From Rhodospirillaceae bacterium (GTDB taxonomy: Bacteria > Pseudomonadota > Alphaproteobacteria > Rhodospirillales > UBA2165), in assembly GCA_947467145.1 (NCBI GenBank), contig CANIGJ010000007.1, positions 62,001-126,000 on the forward strand: DNA of 64,000 nt, written 5' to 3'. The translations under genes were made by a program, and so were the position numbers. The notes under the pieces are model-generated. The model ran no database searches, was not told where the DNA came from, and worked only from the letters and a program-made list of their open reading frames with translations. This document shows, one piece after another, positions 1 through 8,581 of the stretch (within the stretch, counting starts at the first letter, position 1; the number at the start of each line of letters is the position of its first letter).

Positions 1-1168
1 CGTCGATCTGCAATACGGCATCCCCGACGAAGAGGGCCTGCGCTGCCCGTATCACGGCTGGCTGTATGACGGCAAAGGCGATTGCATCGAACGCCCGATG
101 GAAGCCGTGCCCCGCGCCAAGTTCCCGCGCAAGACCCCGGCCTATCCGGTGCAGGAACTGGGCGGCATGCTGTTCACCTATATGGGCCCGCTACCGGCAC
201 CCGCCTTGCCGCGCTGGGACCTTTATGTCTGGCCGAACGCGATCCGCCAGATCGCGTTCAACACGCTGAACTGCAATTGGCTGCAATGCCAGGAAAACAC
301 CGGCGATCCGACGCACAGCGTGTGGACGCACGGGCATTTCTTCAAATATGTGCTCGAACGCGACGGCAAGTTCGACGAGCGCGCCGCCAGCGACAAACAT
401 ACGCTGCGCAACCGCATCAAGTGGGGCGACGGCATCAAGGAAATCATCGCCCAGCCGACGCAATACGGCTTCGAAAAAGGCATCGTCTATGCGAAGGAAC
501 TGGGCGCCGAACAGGATCACATCCATCGCCATGCGACGGTGATGTTCCCGTTCTACACCAACACCGGCAGCCCGGGCGCACCGCGCAGTGAATACCAGAT
601 CCGCGTGCCCATCGACGACACGCACACTTTGCACATCTGCTATCAGGTCTATGCCGCGCCGCCCGGCGTGAAAGCGCCCGAGCAGAACAGCGTACCCTGG
701 TACGAGCCGCCGACGCATGACGCCAATGGCAAACCGATCTTCGATTACGTGCTGGCACAGGATGCGTTCGTGTGGTGGGCACAGGGCGATATCGTCGATC
801 GATCGAAGGAATCCTTAGGCCGCACCGATATCCCGATCATCCTGCTGCGCAAGCAGTTGGACGAACAGATCGGCCGCGTCGAAAAGGGCCTGGATCCGAT
901 GAATGTGTGGCGCGACAAATCGCCGGACGTGATCTTCGGCGCGGGCGAGCCGCCGCACGGCTGGACTGGCGATCCGGCGACCTTCAATCCGCCGAAGGTC
1001 GGCCAGGATTACCGCCGCATGTATCACAAGGGCTTCGCGATCGACGACGCGGACCGTTATGGCCCGATGCTCGATCAGATCAAGGACCTGCACCGCAAGA
1101 TCGAGGAGAGCGGCCTGGCGGTCGCCCCGCAGAAGAAGGTCGAAGGCCAGCTCGTCGTCAGTGAATAA
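1..1168 (+). CDS. Rieske-type aromatic ring-hydroxylating oxygenase, alpha subunit (5' truncated by window edge)
   Basis: The frame is open from base 2, so the start lies outside the window and 388 residues are visible. The second half of the Rieske [2Fe-2S] site, CPYHGW, is at fragment residues 15-20. The mononuclear iron site follows as a D-x2-H-x4-H pattern (D102, H105, H110) after NWLQ, as in phthalate 4,5-dioxygenase-like oxygenases. Such enzymes use electrons from a separate reductase to hydroxylate or demethylate aromatic substrates in the cytoplasm; the substrate cannot be told from sequence. It ends 3 bases before the convergent aldo/keto reductase gene. A second gene of the same broad family is at 61664-62974, but the two active-site neighbourhoods differ (QENTGDPTH here, LEGDLDTSH there), so they are probably not recent duplicates. 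Confidence 0.9.
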   Translation, partial: VDLQYGIPDEEGLRCPYHGWLYDGKGDCIERPMEAVPRAKFPRKTPAYPVQELGGMLFTYMGPLPAPALPRWDLYVWPNAIRQIAFNTLNCNWLQCQENTGDPTHSVWTHGHFFKYVLERDGKFDERAASDKHTLRNRIKWGDGIKEIIAQPTQYGFEKGIVYAKELGAEQDHIHRHATVMFPFYTNTGSPGAPRSEYQIRVPIDDTHTLHICYQVYAAPPGVKAPEQNSVPWYEPPTHDANGKPIFDYVLAQDAFVWWAQGDIVDRSKESLGRTDIPIILLRKQLDEQIGRVEKGLDPMNVWRDKSPDVIFGAGEPPHGWTGDPATFNPPKVGQDYRRMYHKGFAIDDADRYGPMLDQIKDLHRKIEESGLAVAPQKKVEGQLVVSE

Positions 1169-1171
1169 GGC

Positions 1172-2191
1172 TTACGCCTTAAAGTCGGCGTCCCACACGG
1201 CGTTGAGCCGCTGCATCAGGCTGGCGTCGAACGGCGCCATGTCCGATACGGCGGCGATCTCTTCGAGCTGATCCTGTGCCGAGAAACCACCGAGCGCGGT
1301 GGCGACGCCGGGATTCATCAAGATGAAGCGGAAGGCCGCCTGGGCCATGCTGGTGCCGGTTTCGCGCGCGAGGAAACTGACCGCGAGCGTTTTCTCACGG
1401 TCCTTTTGAGCTTTGTCCGACGCCATGTCTTCCTGGCGCGCCAGCGCATGACGAGGCTTCGCCGCCAACGCATCGTCGGTCAGCGCGCCGCTAGCCAACG
1501 GCGCATAGATCGCCGCACTTGCTTTGCGCGCGCGCGCCAGCCCGATGACATTGCCGTAATCCTTGCCGACTTTTAGCCCCGCCGGTTTCGCCATGCCGCC
1601 CGTCGGATTGAGTAACGTGTACGGCACGTTGATCAGTTTGAAGAGACCGGTATCGAGGATGGTGCGTACCTCGTCGGCATCGTTGCCGCGCGTGATGAAG
1701 CCGGCATAGCGTATCTTACCGCTGTCGAGCAGCCGACGCACGCCTTCGATGGCGCCGCCGGTGCGCGTGTAATGATCGATCTGCAATTGCGCGTAGACTT
1801 TGCCTTCGAGCTTGGGGTCGACATGCGACGGGCCGTTGTGGATCTGCATGACGTCGAGATAATCCGCCCCTAGCCGCTTAAGGCTCGCCTCGGTCGAACG
1901 CACGACATGGTCGGCGACGTCGCCCAGATTTTCGGCGCGGATCTCGACCTTGGAATTCAACAGCGGGCGTGCTTTGAGCGCCTTCAACGCGCGACCGAGA
2001 TTTTCCTCGGCGATGCAATTGCCGTAATCGGGCGAATTGTCGAAATAGGTGATGCCGAGATCGAGAGCGCGCGCCACGATGCGCTCCTGCTCACCGGCGC
2101 TGCCGCGCACCATCAGGCCGGCATTGCCGCCGCACCCGAACGCGATTTCGGACACTTCCAGATCGCTATCGCCGACACGCCTGTATTTCAT
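1172..2191 (-). CDS. Aldo/keto reductase
   Basis: This 339-residue protein is a complete aldo/keto reductase, a (beta/alpha)8-barrel NADPH-dependent oxidoreductase acting on carbonyls. The family tetrad is visible as D51, Y56, K81 and H118 (in ITYFDNSPDYG, LNSKVEI and MQIHN). The ATG at 2191 was chosen because GGGGAG lies about 8 bases upstream and the barrel starts directly with MKYRRVGDSDLEVSEIAFG; an ATG further upstream would add an uncharacteristic leader. It is convergent with the Rieske gene, so a role in the same catabolic pathway is possible but not shown. Substrate unknown. Confidence 0.9.
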   Translation of the reverse strand: MKYRRVGDSDLEVSEIAFGCGGNAGLMVRGSAGEQERIVARALDLGITYFDNSPDYGNCIAEENLGRALKALKARPLLNSKVEIRAENLGDVADHVVRSTEASLKRLGADYLDVMQIHNGPSHVDPKLEGKVYAQLQIDHYTRTGGAIEGVRRLLDSGKIRYAGFITRGNDADEVRTILDTGLFKLINVPYTLLNPTGGMAKPAGLKVGKDYGNVIGLARARKASAAIYAPLASGALTDDALAAKPRHALARQEDMASDKAQKDREKTLAVSFLARETGTSMAQAAFRFILMNPGVATALGGFSAQDQLEEIAAVSDMAPFDASLMQRLNAVWDADFKA

Positions 2192-2260
2192 TGTGATCTC
2201 CCCGAAAACGGCTGGCGCCATTGGGTCGCCAGCCGCCAGAAAAATCAAGCTCTACAGCCG

Positions 2261-4564
2261 TCACTCCGCCGCGTTCGGCAGCGTCCGCACGGCTTTCGCC
2301 GCCGCCACCATATTCCCCAACGCCGAGCGGACCTCATCCCATTTGCGCGTCTTGAGACCGCAATCGGGATTGACCCAGAGCCGCTCGGCCGGGATGTAGC
2401 GCGCCGCCGCCCTCAGCAGATCGGCCATTTCCTCGACCGTCGGCAACCGCGGCGCATGGATGTCGTAGACACCGGGGCCGATCTCGTTCGGATAGCGATA
2501 GGTCTTGAAGGCATTGAGCAGTTCCATCTTCGAGCGCGCCGTCTCGATCGAGATCACATCGGCATCCAGGGCGCCGATCGATTCGATGATGTCGTTGAAA
2601 TCGGAATAGCACATATGGGTATGGATCTGCGTGGCGGGGGCCACACCCGACGCCGTCATGCGGAAACATTCGGTCGCCCAGTCGAGATACGGCGGCCAAT
2701 CCGCTTGGCGCAGCGGCAGACCTTCGCGCAGTGCCGGCTCGTCGATCTGAATAATACGGATACCCGCCCTCTCCAAATCCACCACCTCGTCGCGCAGCGC
2801 CAGGGCAATTTGTGTGCACGTGGCGGAGCGCGGCTGATCGTCGCGCACGAACGACCATTGCAACATCGTGACCGGCCCGGTCAGCATGCCCTTCATCGGC
2901 TTGGTGGTCAGCGACTGAGCGTAAGACGACCATTGGACGGTCATCGGCTTGGGGCGTGACACATCGCCGAAAATAATCGGCGGGCGCACGCAACGCGAGC
3001 CGTAGCTCTGCACCCAGGCGCGTTTGGTAAACAGATAGCCGGACAATTGCTCGCCGAAATACTGCACCATGTCGTTGCGTTCGAACTCACCATGCACTAG
3101 CACGTCGAGATCGATATCTTCCTGCCAGCGGATGGCGGCTTCGGTCTCTTGGCGCAGCGCGTCGTCGTATTCGGCCGGGCTCAATGTGCCCTTGGCAAAC
3201 CCGGCGCGGATTTTCCGCACCGCGTCCGTCTGGGGAAACGAGCCGATGGTCGTCGTCGGAAAGCCCGGCAGGCCCAGGATCGCTTTCTGAACCTGTTCGC
3301 GCTCGGCATACGGCGCTACCCGGCGCGACATCGCGGGATTGACGGCAGCCAGGCGCGCTTGGACCGCCGGATCGTGAATCTTGAGCGAGGTCCGTCGGGC
3401 GGCGGCGGCATCCGATGCCGCCCGCAACTCGGCGCTGACGGCCGCCCGCCCCTCGTTCACGGCACGCGCCAACACCTTTAACTCCGCCATTTTCTGCGCG
3501 GCGAAGGCCAGCCACTGGCGAATGTCAACGTCCAGATCGTCCTCAAGATCGAGATCCAAGGGCACGTGCAGCAATGAGCACGATGGCGCCAGAATGATCC
3601 GCTCGGCCCCGCGCGCCGCGACCACCGGTTCGATCATGCTGAGGATTTGCCGCAGATCCGAACGCCAGACATTGCGTCCGTCGATCGCGCCGAGCGACAA
3701 GGTCAGATCGTAACGCGCCTTGGCCAACACCTCGGCAAGTTGGCCCGGTGCACGGACGAGATCGATATGCAGACCGGCCACCGGCAGGCTGAGGGCAAGA
3801 TCGAGATTGTCGCCCAACGATCCGAAATACGACGTCAGGAGAAGCTTGGCCGCCGGTACTGCAATGGCCAGTTTTTCATAGGCCGCGATATAAGCCCGGC
3901 GCGCATCCGCGCTCAGATCGGTGACGAGTCAAGGCTCGTCGATCTGAATCCAACTCGCCCCTTCGGCTGTCAGGCGCGCGATAAGCTTGGCGTAAACATC
4001 CAGAAGGCCGGGCAACAGCGAGAGCGGATCGAAGGGTTCGCTCGTGCGGGCGAGCAATAGATACGTCACCGGCCCGACGAGGACCGGGCGCGTTTGGATG
4101 CTAAGCGCCTGGGCCTCCAAGAATTCATCGATGGGCTTGGTGGACGACAGGGCGAACGTTTGTCCCGGCGACAATTCGGGCACCATGTAATGATAGTTGG
4201 TGTCGAACCACTTGGTCATGGCGAGTGCCGGTAGATCGCCGCCGTCGCGCCCGCGCGTGCCGCGCGCCATGGCGAAATAGGTGTCCAGCGACGGACGAGC
4301 GTCGCCACCGCGATAAACGCTGGGGATCGCGCCGACCACGGCGCTCATATCGAGCACATGGTCGTAGAGCGAGAAATCATTGCTGGGAATGTAATTGATC
4401 CCCGCAGCCTTTTGGATCCACCAATTCTGCCGGCGCAAGGCTGCGGTAGCGTCCAACAAGGTCTGGCGATCCGACTTCCCCGCCCAGAAATCTTCCAGGC
4501 TGGTTTTCAGTTCGCGGCGGCGGCCGATACGTGGGAATCCGAGTGTGCTGGTTGTGACAGGCAT
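2261..4564 (-). pseudogene. metE: metE, cobalamin-independent methionine synthase, interrupted by one in-frame TGA
   Basis: MetE transfers the methyl group of 5-methyltetrahydropteroyltri-glutamate to homocysteine, the last step of methionine synthesis. Read in one frame the gene spans 767 codons, the normal family length, with MPVTTSTLGFPRIG at the N-terminus and the zinc/homocysteine barrel at the C-terminus ([27 protein letters not shown]). Codon 212 (3929-3931) is TGA, directly after IQIDEP, where the family has a sense codon followed by LV; the frame then continues with [19 protein letters not shown]. There is no frameshift. Three explanations fit: a recent nonsense mutation, a base-calling error, or readthrough. 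A downstream ATG at 3817 could only give a fragment of about 518 residues. It lies 23 bases after metF on the same strand, so the two are probably one transcript. Confidence 0.85.
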
Positions 4565-4587
4565 GGCGTTCCTGATGTCTGGCTGGG

Positions 4588-5502
4588 TTACAGGGCGAAG
4601 CGGCGGGCGATGGATGCGGGCACCTGCTTGCGCAGATCGCCAAGCCCGAGAATGTGACAAGCCGCATGCGTGAGGCTGGGCCGGTTGAGGGTGTAGAAAT
4701 GAAAATCGTGCACGCCTTCGTCGACCAACACGCGACATTGTTCGACGAGAACATTGGCCGCGATGAGTTGGCGCATCTCGGCATCGGCATCGAAGTCATC
4801 GAAGAGTTCACCCAACCATGCCGGCACCTCGGCACCACAGGTCGCGGCGAACCGTCGCACTTGCGATAGTCCGGTGATCGGCAAGATGCCCGGCACGATG
4901 GGGATCTTGATGCCGGCGGCGATGGCGCGATCGCGAAAACACAGAAAGGTTTCCGGCTCGAAAAAGAACTGCGTGATCGCGCGCGTCGCCCCCGCATCGA
5001 TCTTGCGCTTGAGATTATCCAGATCGGCCTCCGCGCTGGTCGCCTCGGGGTGAACGTCCGGATAGGCGGCAACAGAGATTTCGAAGTCGGCGACGCACTT
5101 CAAGGCGCGCACCAGATCGACGGCAAAGGGATAGGCGCGCTGGGCCGGGCTATAGGCCCCCGACCCCGCCGGCGCATCGCCGCGCAGCGCCACAATATGA
5201 CGAATGCCGGTTTGCCAATATTGGGTCGCCGCCGCCTCGATTTCGGCTTCGCCCGCATCCATGCAGGTCATATGCGCGGCGACCGGGGTGCCGGTGACCT
5301 CGGCAATCCGTGCGGCGATCTCGTGCGTCCGGCCGCGCAAGCCCCCGCCGGCGCCGTGGGTGACGGAGAAAAACAACGGATTCAGGCCGGCGAGCCGCCG
5401 CACCGTGTCCCAAAATGAATTGTTTAAGGACGGCCCTTTAGGTGGGAAAACCTCAAAACTTATCCTTGTCCCACTCATAAAATCGTTTTTCGCAAACAAC
5501 AT
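4588..5502 (-). CDS. metF: 5,10-methylenetetrahydrofolate reductase
   Basis: MetF reduces 5,10-methylene-THF to 5-methyl-THF with FAD and NAD(P)H, supplying the methyl donor for methionine synthase. The 304-residue product has the family opening ISFEVFPPKGP, then FFSVTHGAGGG, the HIVALRGDAP segment, ITQFFFEPETF and IPIVPGILPI, and covers the full barrel. The ATG at 5502 was preferred because GGAAAA is placed about 8 bases upstream; an ATG at 5478 (MSGTRISFEVF) is a reasonable alternative. It is the first gene of a probable metF-metE unit and diverges from an Lrp/AsnC-type regulator; repeated GTGGGAAAAC-like boxes lie between and inside the gene starts. Confidence 0.93.
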   Translation of the reverse strand: MLFAKNDFMSGTRISFEVFPPKGPSLNNSFWDTVRRLAGLNPLFFSVTHGAGGGLRGRTHEIAARIAEVTGTPVAAHMTCMDAGEAEIEAAATQYWQTGIRHIVALRGDAPAGSGAYSPAQRAYPFAVDLVRALKCVADFEISVAAYPDVHPEATSAEADLDNLKRKIDAGATRAITQFFFEPETFLCFRDRAIAAGIKIPIVPGILPITGLSQVRRFAATCGAEVPAWLGELFDDFDADAEMRQLIAANVLVEQCRVLVDEGVHDFHFYTLNRPSLTHAACHILGLGDLRKQVPASIARRFAL

Positions 5503-5612
5503 TTCGTATTTTCCTACCGATGTTGGGCAGAAAGATACGTTTTCCCACAAAAATTTTCCTTGCGGAATTCAGCGGTTTTCCACAGATTTCGGCAGGAAAA
5601 TCGTGGAAACCC
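5439..5612. promoter_or_regulatory. Divergent metF / Lrp-type regulator control region with four GTGGGAAAAC-like boxes
   Basis: Four copies of a GTGGGAAAAC-like box are visible in alternating orientation: GTGGGAAAAC at 5442-5451 (inside metF), GTTTTCCCAC at 5539-5548, GTTTTCCAC at 5575-5583 and GTGGAAACCC at 5603-5612. The last two form a dyad just before the regulator start at 5619. Lrp/AsnC proteins usually bind several spaced sites and repress their own gene, so these boxes are good candidates for its operators, controlling metF-metE as well. That assignment is inference; the boxes themselves are seen. Confidence 0.5.
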
Positions 5613-5618
5613 ACCCCA

Positions 5619-6143
5619 ATGAGCAAAAAGCCTGCGCGAATGTCGTCTCAGCCCATCTTTGGCAAGACGGAAATTGCCCACAGCGTCGAATTGGACACAT
5701 TCGACCGCAAGATCATCGCGGTTTTATTGGAGAATGGGCGGGCGACAAACGTCGAAATCGCCGAGCGGGTGGGGTTGTCCGAAGCGCCGTGTTCGCGCCG
5801 CATCCGTCGCCTTGAAGACGACGGCGTCATCGCCGGATACAGCGTTCTGCTTGCCCCGGAGGCCATGGGCATCGGGTTCGTGGCGTTCGTCACCTTGGTG
5901 CTGGACTACATCACCGCTGCGACGGCGGAGAAGTTCGCGCAAGAAATCCGCGATATCCCAGAGATCGTGTCCTGTCACATCGTGTCGGGGGGATACGATG
6001 CCCTGCTGCATGTCGCGGCAGCCGACAGCGCAGCCTATTCCGAGATCGTCTTCAACCGCCTGCGCCGCATCCCCGGCGTGAAGGACGTGCGCTCAAGCTT
6101 CGTGATGCGCACCATCAAGGACGGCCGCAGCTTCGGCGCTTAG
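5619..6143 (+). CDS. Lrp/AsnC family transcriptional regulator
   Basis: The 174-residue protein has the Lrp/AsnC layout: an N-terminal helix-turn-helix (LDTFDRKIIAVLLENGRA through RVGLSEAPCSRRIRRLEDDGVI, residues about 24-75) and a C-terminal ligand-binding RAM/AsnC domain (VSCHIVSGGYDALLHVAA). Such proteins form octamers or other multimers and sense an amino acid. Divergent placement next to metF-metE suggests methionine or a related thiol metabolite as the ligand, which is inference. The ATG at 5619 gives a short basic leader; the ATG at 5640 is also possible, and neither has a strong ribosome binding site. Its last 4 bases overlap the end of the convergent gene at 6140. Confidence 0.9.
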   Translation: MSKKPARMSSQPIFGKTEIAHSVELDTFDRKIIAVLLENGRATNVEIAERVGLSEAPCSRRIRRLEDDGVIAGYSVLLAPEAMGIGFVAFVTLVLDYITAATAEKFAQEIRDIPEIVSCHIVSGGYDALLHVAAADSAAYSEIVFNRLRRIPGVKDVRSSFVMRTIKDGRSFGA

Positions 6144-7192
6144 ATCCGTCCCGGCGTGAACACATTGGCCGGCAAGGCGATGATCGTCATCGTGCCGATG
6201 ATCGATGCCGTTTCGATCATTGTCGTATAACCGAACTGATCGCGCACGCGCGCGAAGGTCGCCTCGCTCGGTCGCCCGTCGTGCAGAAGCTCATAGGCGA
6301 AATCGTAGACACCCGCTTGCACGTCGCTCAAACCGTCAGGCCGGAGCCCACGCGCGACGGCATCGGCAATCCGCGCATCGAGCCCCTGCGCCAGCGCCTG
6401 ACGATACAGGCTCGGCCACAATGACTGCGCCGACCAATAGCGCGCCAGCAGCAACACGATCAGCCAGCTCGCCGCCGCCGGCATGACGAGATCGCGGCGC
6501 AGCACCGCATCGTAGGCGCGCACGCGTTCCAGAATTGTCGGGCAATGGGCCCAGGCCCGCGCGGCGGCACCGATCAGGCCAACCTCCGCGCTGTTGGACA
6601 ATGTCAAAGGGCGGGCCGGCGGCACAGCGTGCGGCGCACCCGGCGGCAAATAATCCGTCGCGCCGGCCGGCGCATCGGGCTCGAACGTCGCATTCACCAG
6701 CGAGACCTGACTGCCGTAACCAACCATGGTGACGAGATCGACGAGGCTCGCCAGGCCGAATGCGTCCAGCGCGGCAGCATAGGTCGCATCGTCGAGATGG
6801 CCGGTCCGCAGCAGTTGCGCTGCGACCCGATAGACAATGTCGGACGGCGGATCGGCGAAGATGGGTGTTGCGCCAACCTTCAAGGCCGCGATCGCGGTCG
6901 CCTCGATGCCGTCTTTCAATGCCTGCGGCTCGTGTCGGCACCACGCGTAGGTCGCGGACCAATGACGCGCCGTGATCAAGATCGCCAATTCCGACAAGCC
7001 ATGCGGTAGGGACGTGGCCCGCTCCATATGCAGGCGCAACGGCTCGGCGACATCCGATATGGCGGGATTATAGACCCAGAACGCGCCCGGCCCGACGACG
7101 CGCCCACCGCCCCGCGATGCCGCCAATTCCTGCGAGCGATGCAATTGCCGCGGCGTCATCGCGGCATCATCAAGGTAGGGAATGCGGCTCAC
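6140..7192 (-). CDS. Carboxymuconolactone decarboxylase-like protein with two tandem domains
   Basis: The 350-residue product contains two copies of the AhpD/carboxymuconolactone decarboxylase fold. Copy one has ELAILITARHWSATYAWCRH (roughly residues 65-85), with the family's W-x2-H pattern. Copy two has VLLLARYWSAQSLWPSLYRQ, in which the histidine and cysteine are lost. The family includes gamma-carboxymuconolactone decarboxylase and AhpD peroxidase partners. With one Cys-x-His half-site and a degenerate second copy, the activity cannot be predicted. The tandem fusion suggests an internal pseudo-dimer. No operon partner is obvious. Confidence 0.75.
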   Translation of the reverse strand: MSRIPYLDDAAMTPRQLHRSQELAASRGGGRVVGPGAFWVYNPAISDVAEPLRLHMERATSLPHGLSELAILITARHWSATYAWCRHEPQALKDGIEATAIAALKVGATPIFADPPSDIVYRVAAQLLRTGHLDDATYAAALDAFGLASLVDLVTMVGYGSQVSLVNATFEPDAPAGATDYLPPGAPHAVPPARPLTLSNSAEVGLIGAAARAWAHCPTILERVRAYDAVLRRDLVMPAAASWLIVLLLARYWSAQSLWPSLYRQALAQGLDARIADAVARGLRPDGLSDVQAGVYDFAYELLHDGRPSEATFARVRDQFGYTTMIETASIIGTMTIIALPANVFTPGRI

Positions 7193-7255
7193 GGTCTATG
7201 TCTTCCTATAAGGGCGGACACAGAGTGAAGGCAGAACGACGATCGAATGCAAGTC

Positions 7256-7287
7256 GTTTCGCCGCGACGGTCACGTCGCGGCGAAAC
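7256..7287. terminator. Perfect 14-bp inverted repeat, probable transcription stop after the TRAP receptor gene
   Basis: GTTTCGCCGCGACG and its exact complement are separated by a 4-base loop, 26 bases past the stop codon of the minus-strand solute receptor gene. The hairpin is strong, but no U-run follows it on the minus strand, so it may act as an RNA 3'-end stabiliser or a rho-assisted stop. Confidence 0.55.
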
Positions 7288-7312
7288 ATTTAAAGTATGA
7301 GCGTACTATCGG

Positions 7313-8389
7313 CTAGTTCGTCGCGGCGGTCAGGATCGCCGCCATCTTGTCGATGACCGCTTGGGCGTTCGCGACACCTTTCTCCTGCTGTGCCTTGGCC
7401 CACGCTGCCTGAACCTCGCGGTATTTGGTCGCGGTTTGCCAGGCCAGCGCCTCAGCATGGCCGAGCACGCGCACCGTGGCGCCGGCCTTACGCAAATCGT
7501 CGATCTGCGTGTCGAAACTCGTGTCCATGACGTTGCCGAGGGTGCGGTAGGAAACTTCGGCGGCGCGCTGGATCGCCTGGCGATCTTCGGCCGCCAAGCC
7601 GTCCCATACGCTTTTCTTCATCCCCAACAGATAGACATGCCCGAGCCACAGATCCTTGGACGCGAGCACGTGCGGCGCGACCTCGTGCAGCTTCAGCATA
7701 TAGGCGCTATCGACATTCACCATCAGGCCGTTCATCGCGCCGGTGCGCAGCGCCTCATAAACTTCCGGCCCCCAATGCATGTTCACTGGCGTCGCCTGTG
7801 CGTTGCGGATGAAGTCCTGGTGCCAGAAACTGGCCGAGCGCCATTTTTGTCCCGCGATGCCGTCGAGATTGGCCATCGGCGCCGTGCCCAGGAAGGCGAC
7901 CGGATATCCCGTGCCGATATAGATATTGACGATATTGTTCTTGGCCAACTCGTCGGTGAATTCCGGTACCTCGCGATATATGCGGCGCAGGGTTTGCACC
8001 TGGGCATCGCCGGTCGGCCCCATCGGGAAGCTTTTGAAGATCTGATGCAACGGCAGTTCGACAGCCGAGTATTCGGGAACGACCGTCGCCATATCGACGC
8101 CGGGCGATGTGCCGACGGCGCCCCGCGCGTCATAGGCCTGCGCGACCTCGCCATTCCAATGATCCTCGATCTTCAGGCGGCCATTCGATTCACGCTCGAT
8201 CGCCGGAAAGAAGACGTCCTTGAGGAAGCGCGTGCGCATGCCGCCCAAAGGCTCATGGTCGCAATAGATCAAGGTCTTCGGCGCGGATTTTTGCGCCACC
8301 GCCGCAGGGGCCGCCAGCGACAGGGCGGCAACAGCACCGGCCGCCACGGTCAATAAAGCGCGCCGGCCGAGGGTGTGATGTTCGAACAT
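7313..8389 (-). CDS. TRAP transporter substrate-binding protein, DctP family
   Basis: This 358-residue protein starts with a cleavable signal peptide (RRALLTVAAGAVAALSLAAP then AVAQ) and is therefore periplasmic. The body matches DctP-type receptors of TRAP transporters: the RMRFLKDVFFPAIE-like opening region (GGMRTRFLKDVFFP), the GQKWRSASFWHQDF segment with the ligand-contacting arginine, and GAMNGLMVNVDSAYMLKLHEVAPH. These capture carboxylates or similar acids and hand them to a DctQM membrane pair. No DctQ or DctM gene is next to it, so it is an orphan in this window. The ATG at 8389 was chosen for AAGGA 8 bases upstream and for the signal peptide. It diverges from a two-component system that may control it. 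Confidence 0.85.
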   Translation of the reverse strand: MFEHHTLGRRALLTVAAGAVAALSLAAPAAVAQKSAPKTLIYCDHEPLGGMRTRFLKDVFFPAIERESNGRLKIEDHWNGEVAQAYDARGAVGTSPGVDMATVVPEYSAVELPLHQIFKSFPMGPTGDAQVQTLRRIYREVPEFTDELAKNNIVNIYIGTGYPVAFLGTAPMANLDGIAGQKWRSASFWHQDFIRNAQATPVNMHWGPEVYEALRTGAMNGLMVNVDSAYMLKLHEVAPHVLASKDLWLGHVYLLGMKKSVWDGLAAEDRQAIQRAAEVSYRTLGNVMDTSFDTQIDDLRKAGATVRVLGHAEALAWQTATKYREVQAAWAKAQQEKGVANAQAVIDKMAAILTAATN

Positions 8390-8474
8390 GAGGCAATCCT
8401 TCTGCAAATGAGCATCGCGTCTACCCCCGCAAACTAGCGGCGCTTTGTCCCACGGATATGCCAAGACGAAACGA

Positions 8475-8538
8475 GATTGTAATAAACTGTACGCTTTGGC
8501 GGCATCGGCGACCCGGTTTGTGACACTTTTATACAATC
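8475..8538. promoter_or_regulatory. Candidate operator half-sites between the TRAP receptor and the response-regulator gene
   Basis: GATTGTAATAAA (8475-8486) and TTTATACAATC (8528-8538) form an imperfect inverted pair in the divergent intergenic region. OmpR-type regulators commonly bind such A/T-rich sites in front of their own and neighbouring genes. The assignment to the adjacent regulator is inference. Confidence 0.3.
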
Positions 8539-8581
8539 TAGTGCGTGTTGGATTTCACGCCGGGCGGTAAAGTAACCACCG

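Noticed and set aside
2334..2993. Long open frames opposite or out of frame with known genes (for example inside metE, pstS, glmS)
   Set aside because: These arise from high-GC codon bias; their products are Arg/Ala-rich and match nothing, while the genes they overlap are well supported.
3929..3931. TGA in metE as a selenocysteine codon
   Set aside because: The position, between the IQIDEP and LV segments, is not a cysteine or catalytic site in the family, and no SECIS-like hairpin was seen directly after it.
4565..5618. SAM riboswitch in front of metF/metE
   Set aside because: The metF leader is short and no SAM-II or related fold was recognised; the protein-type boxes explain control better.
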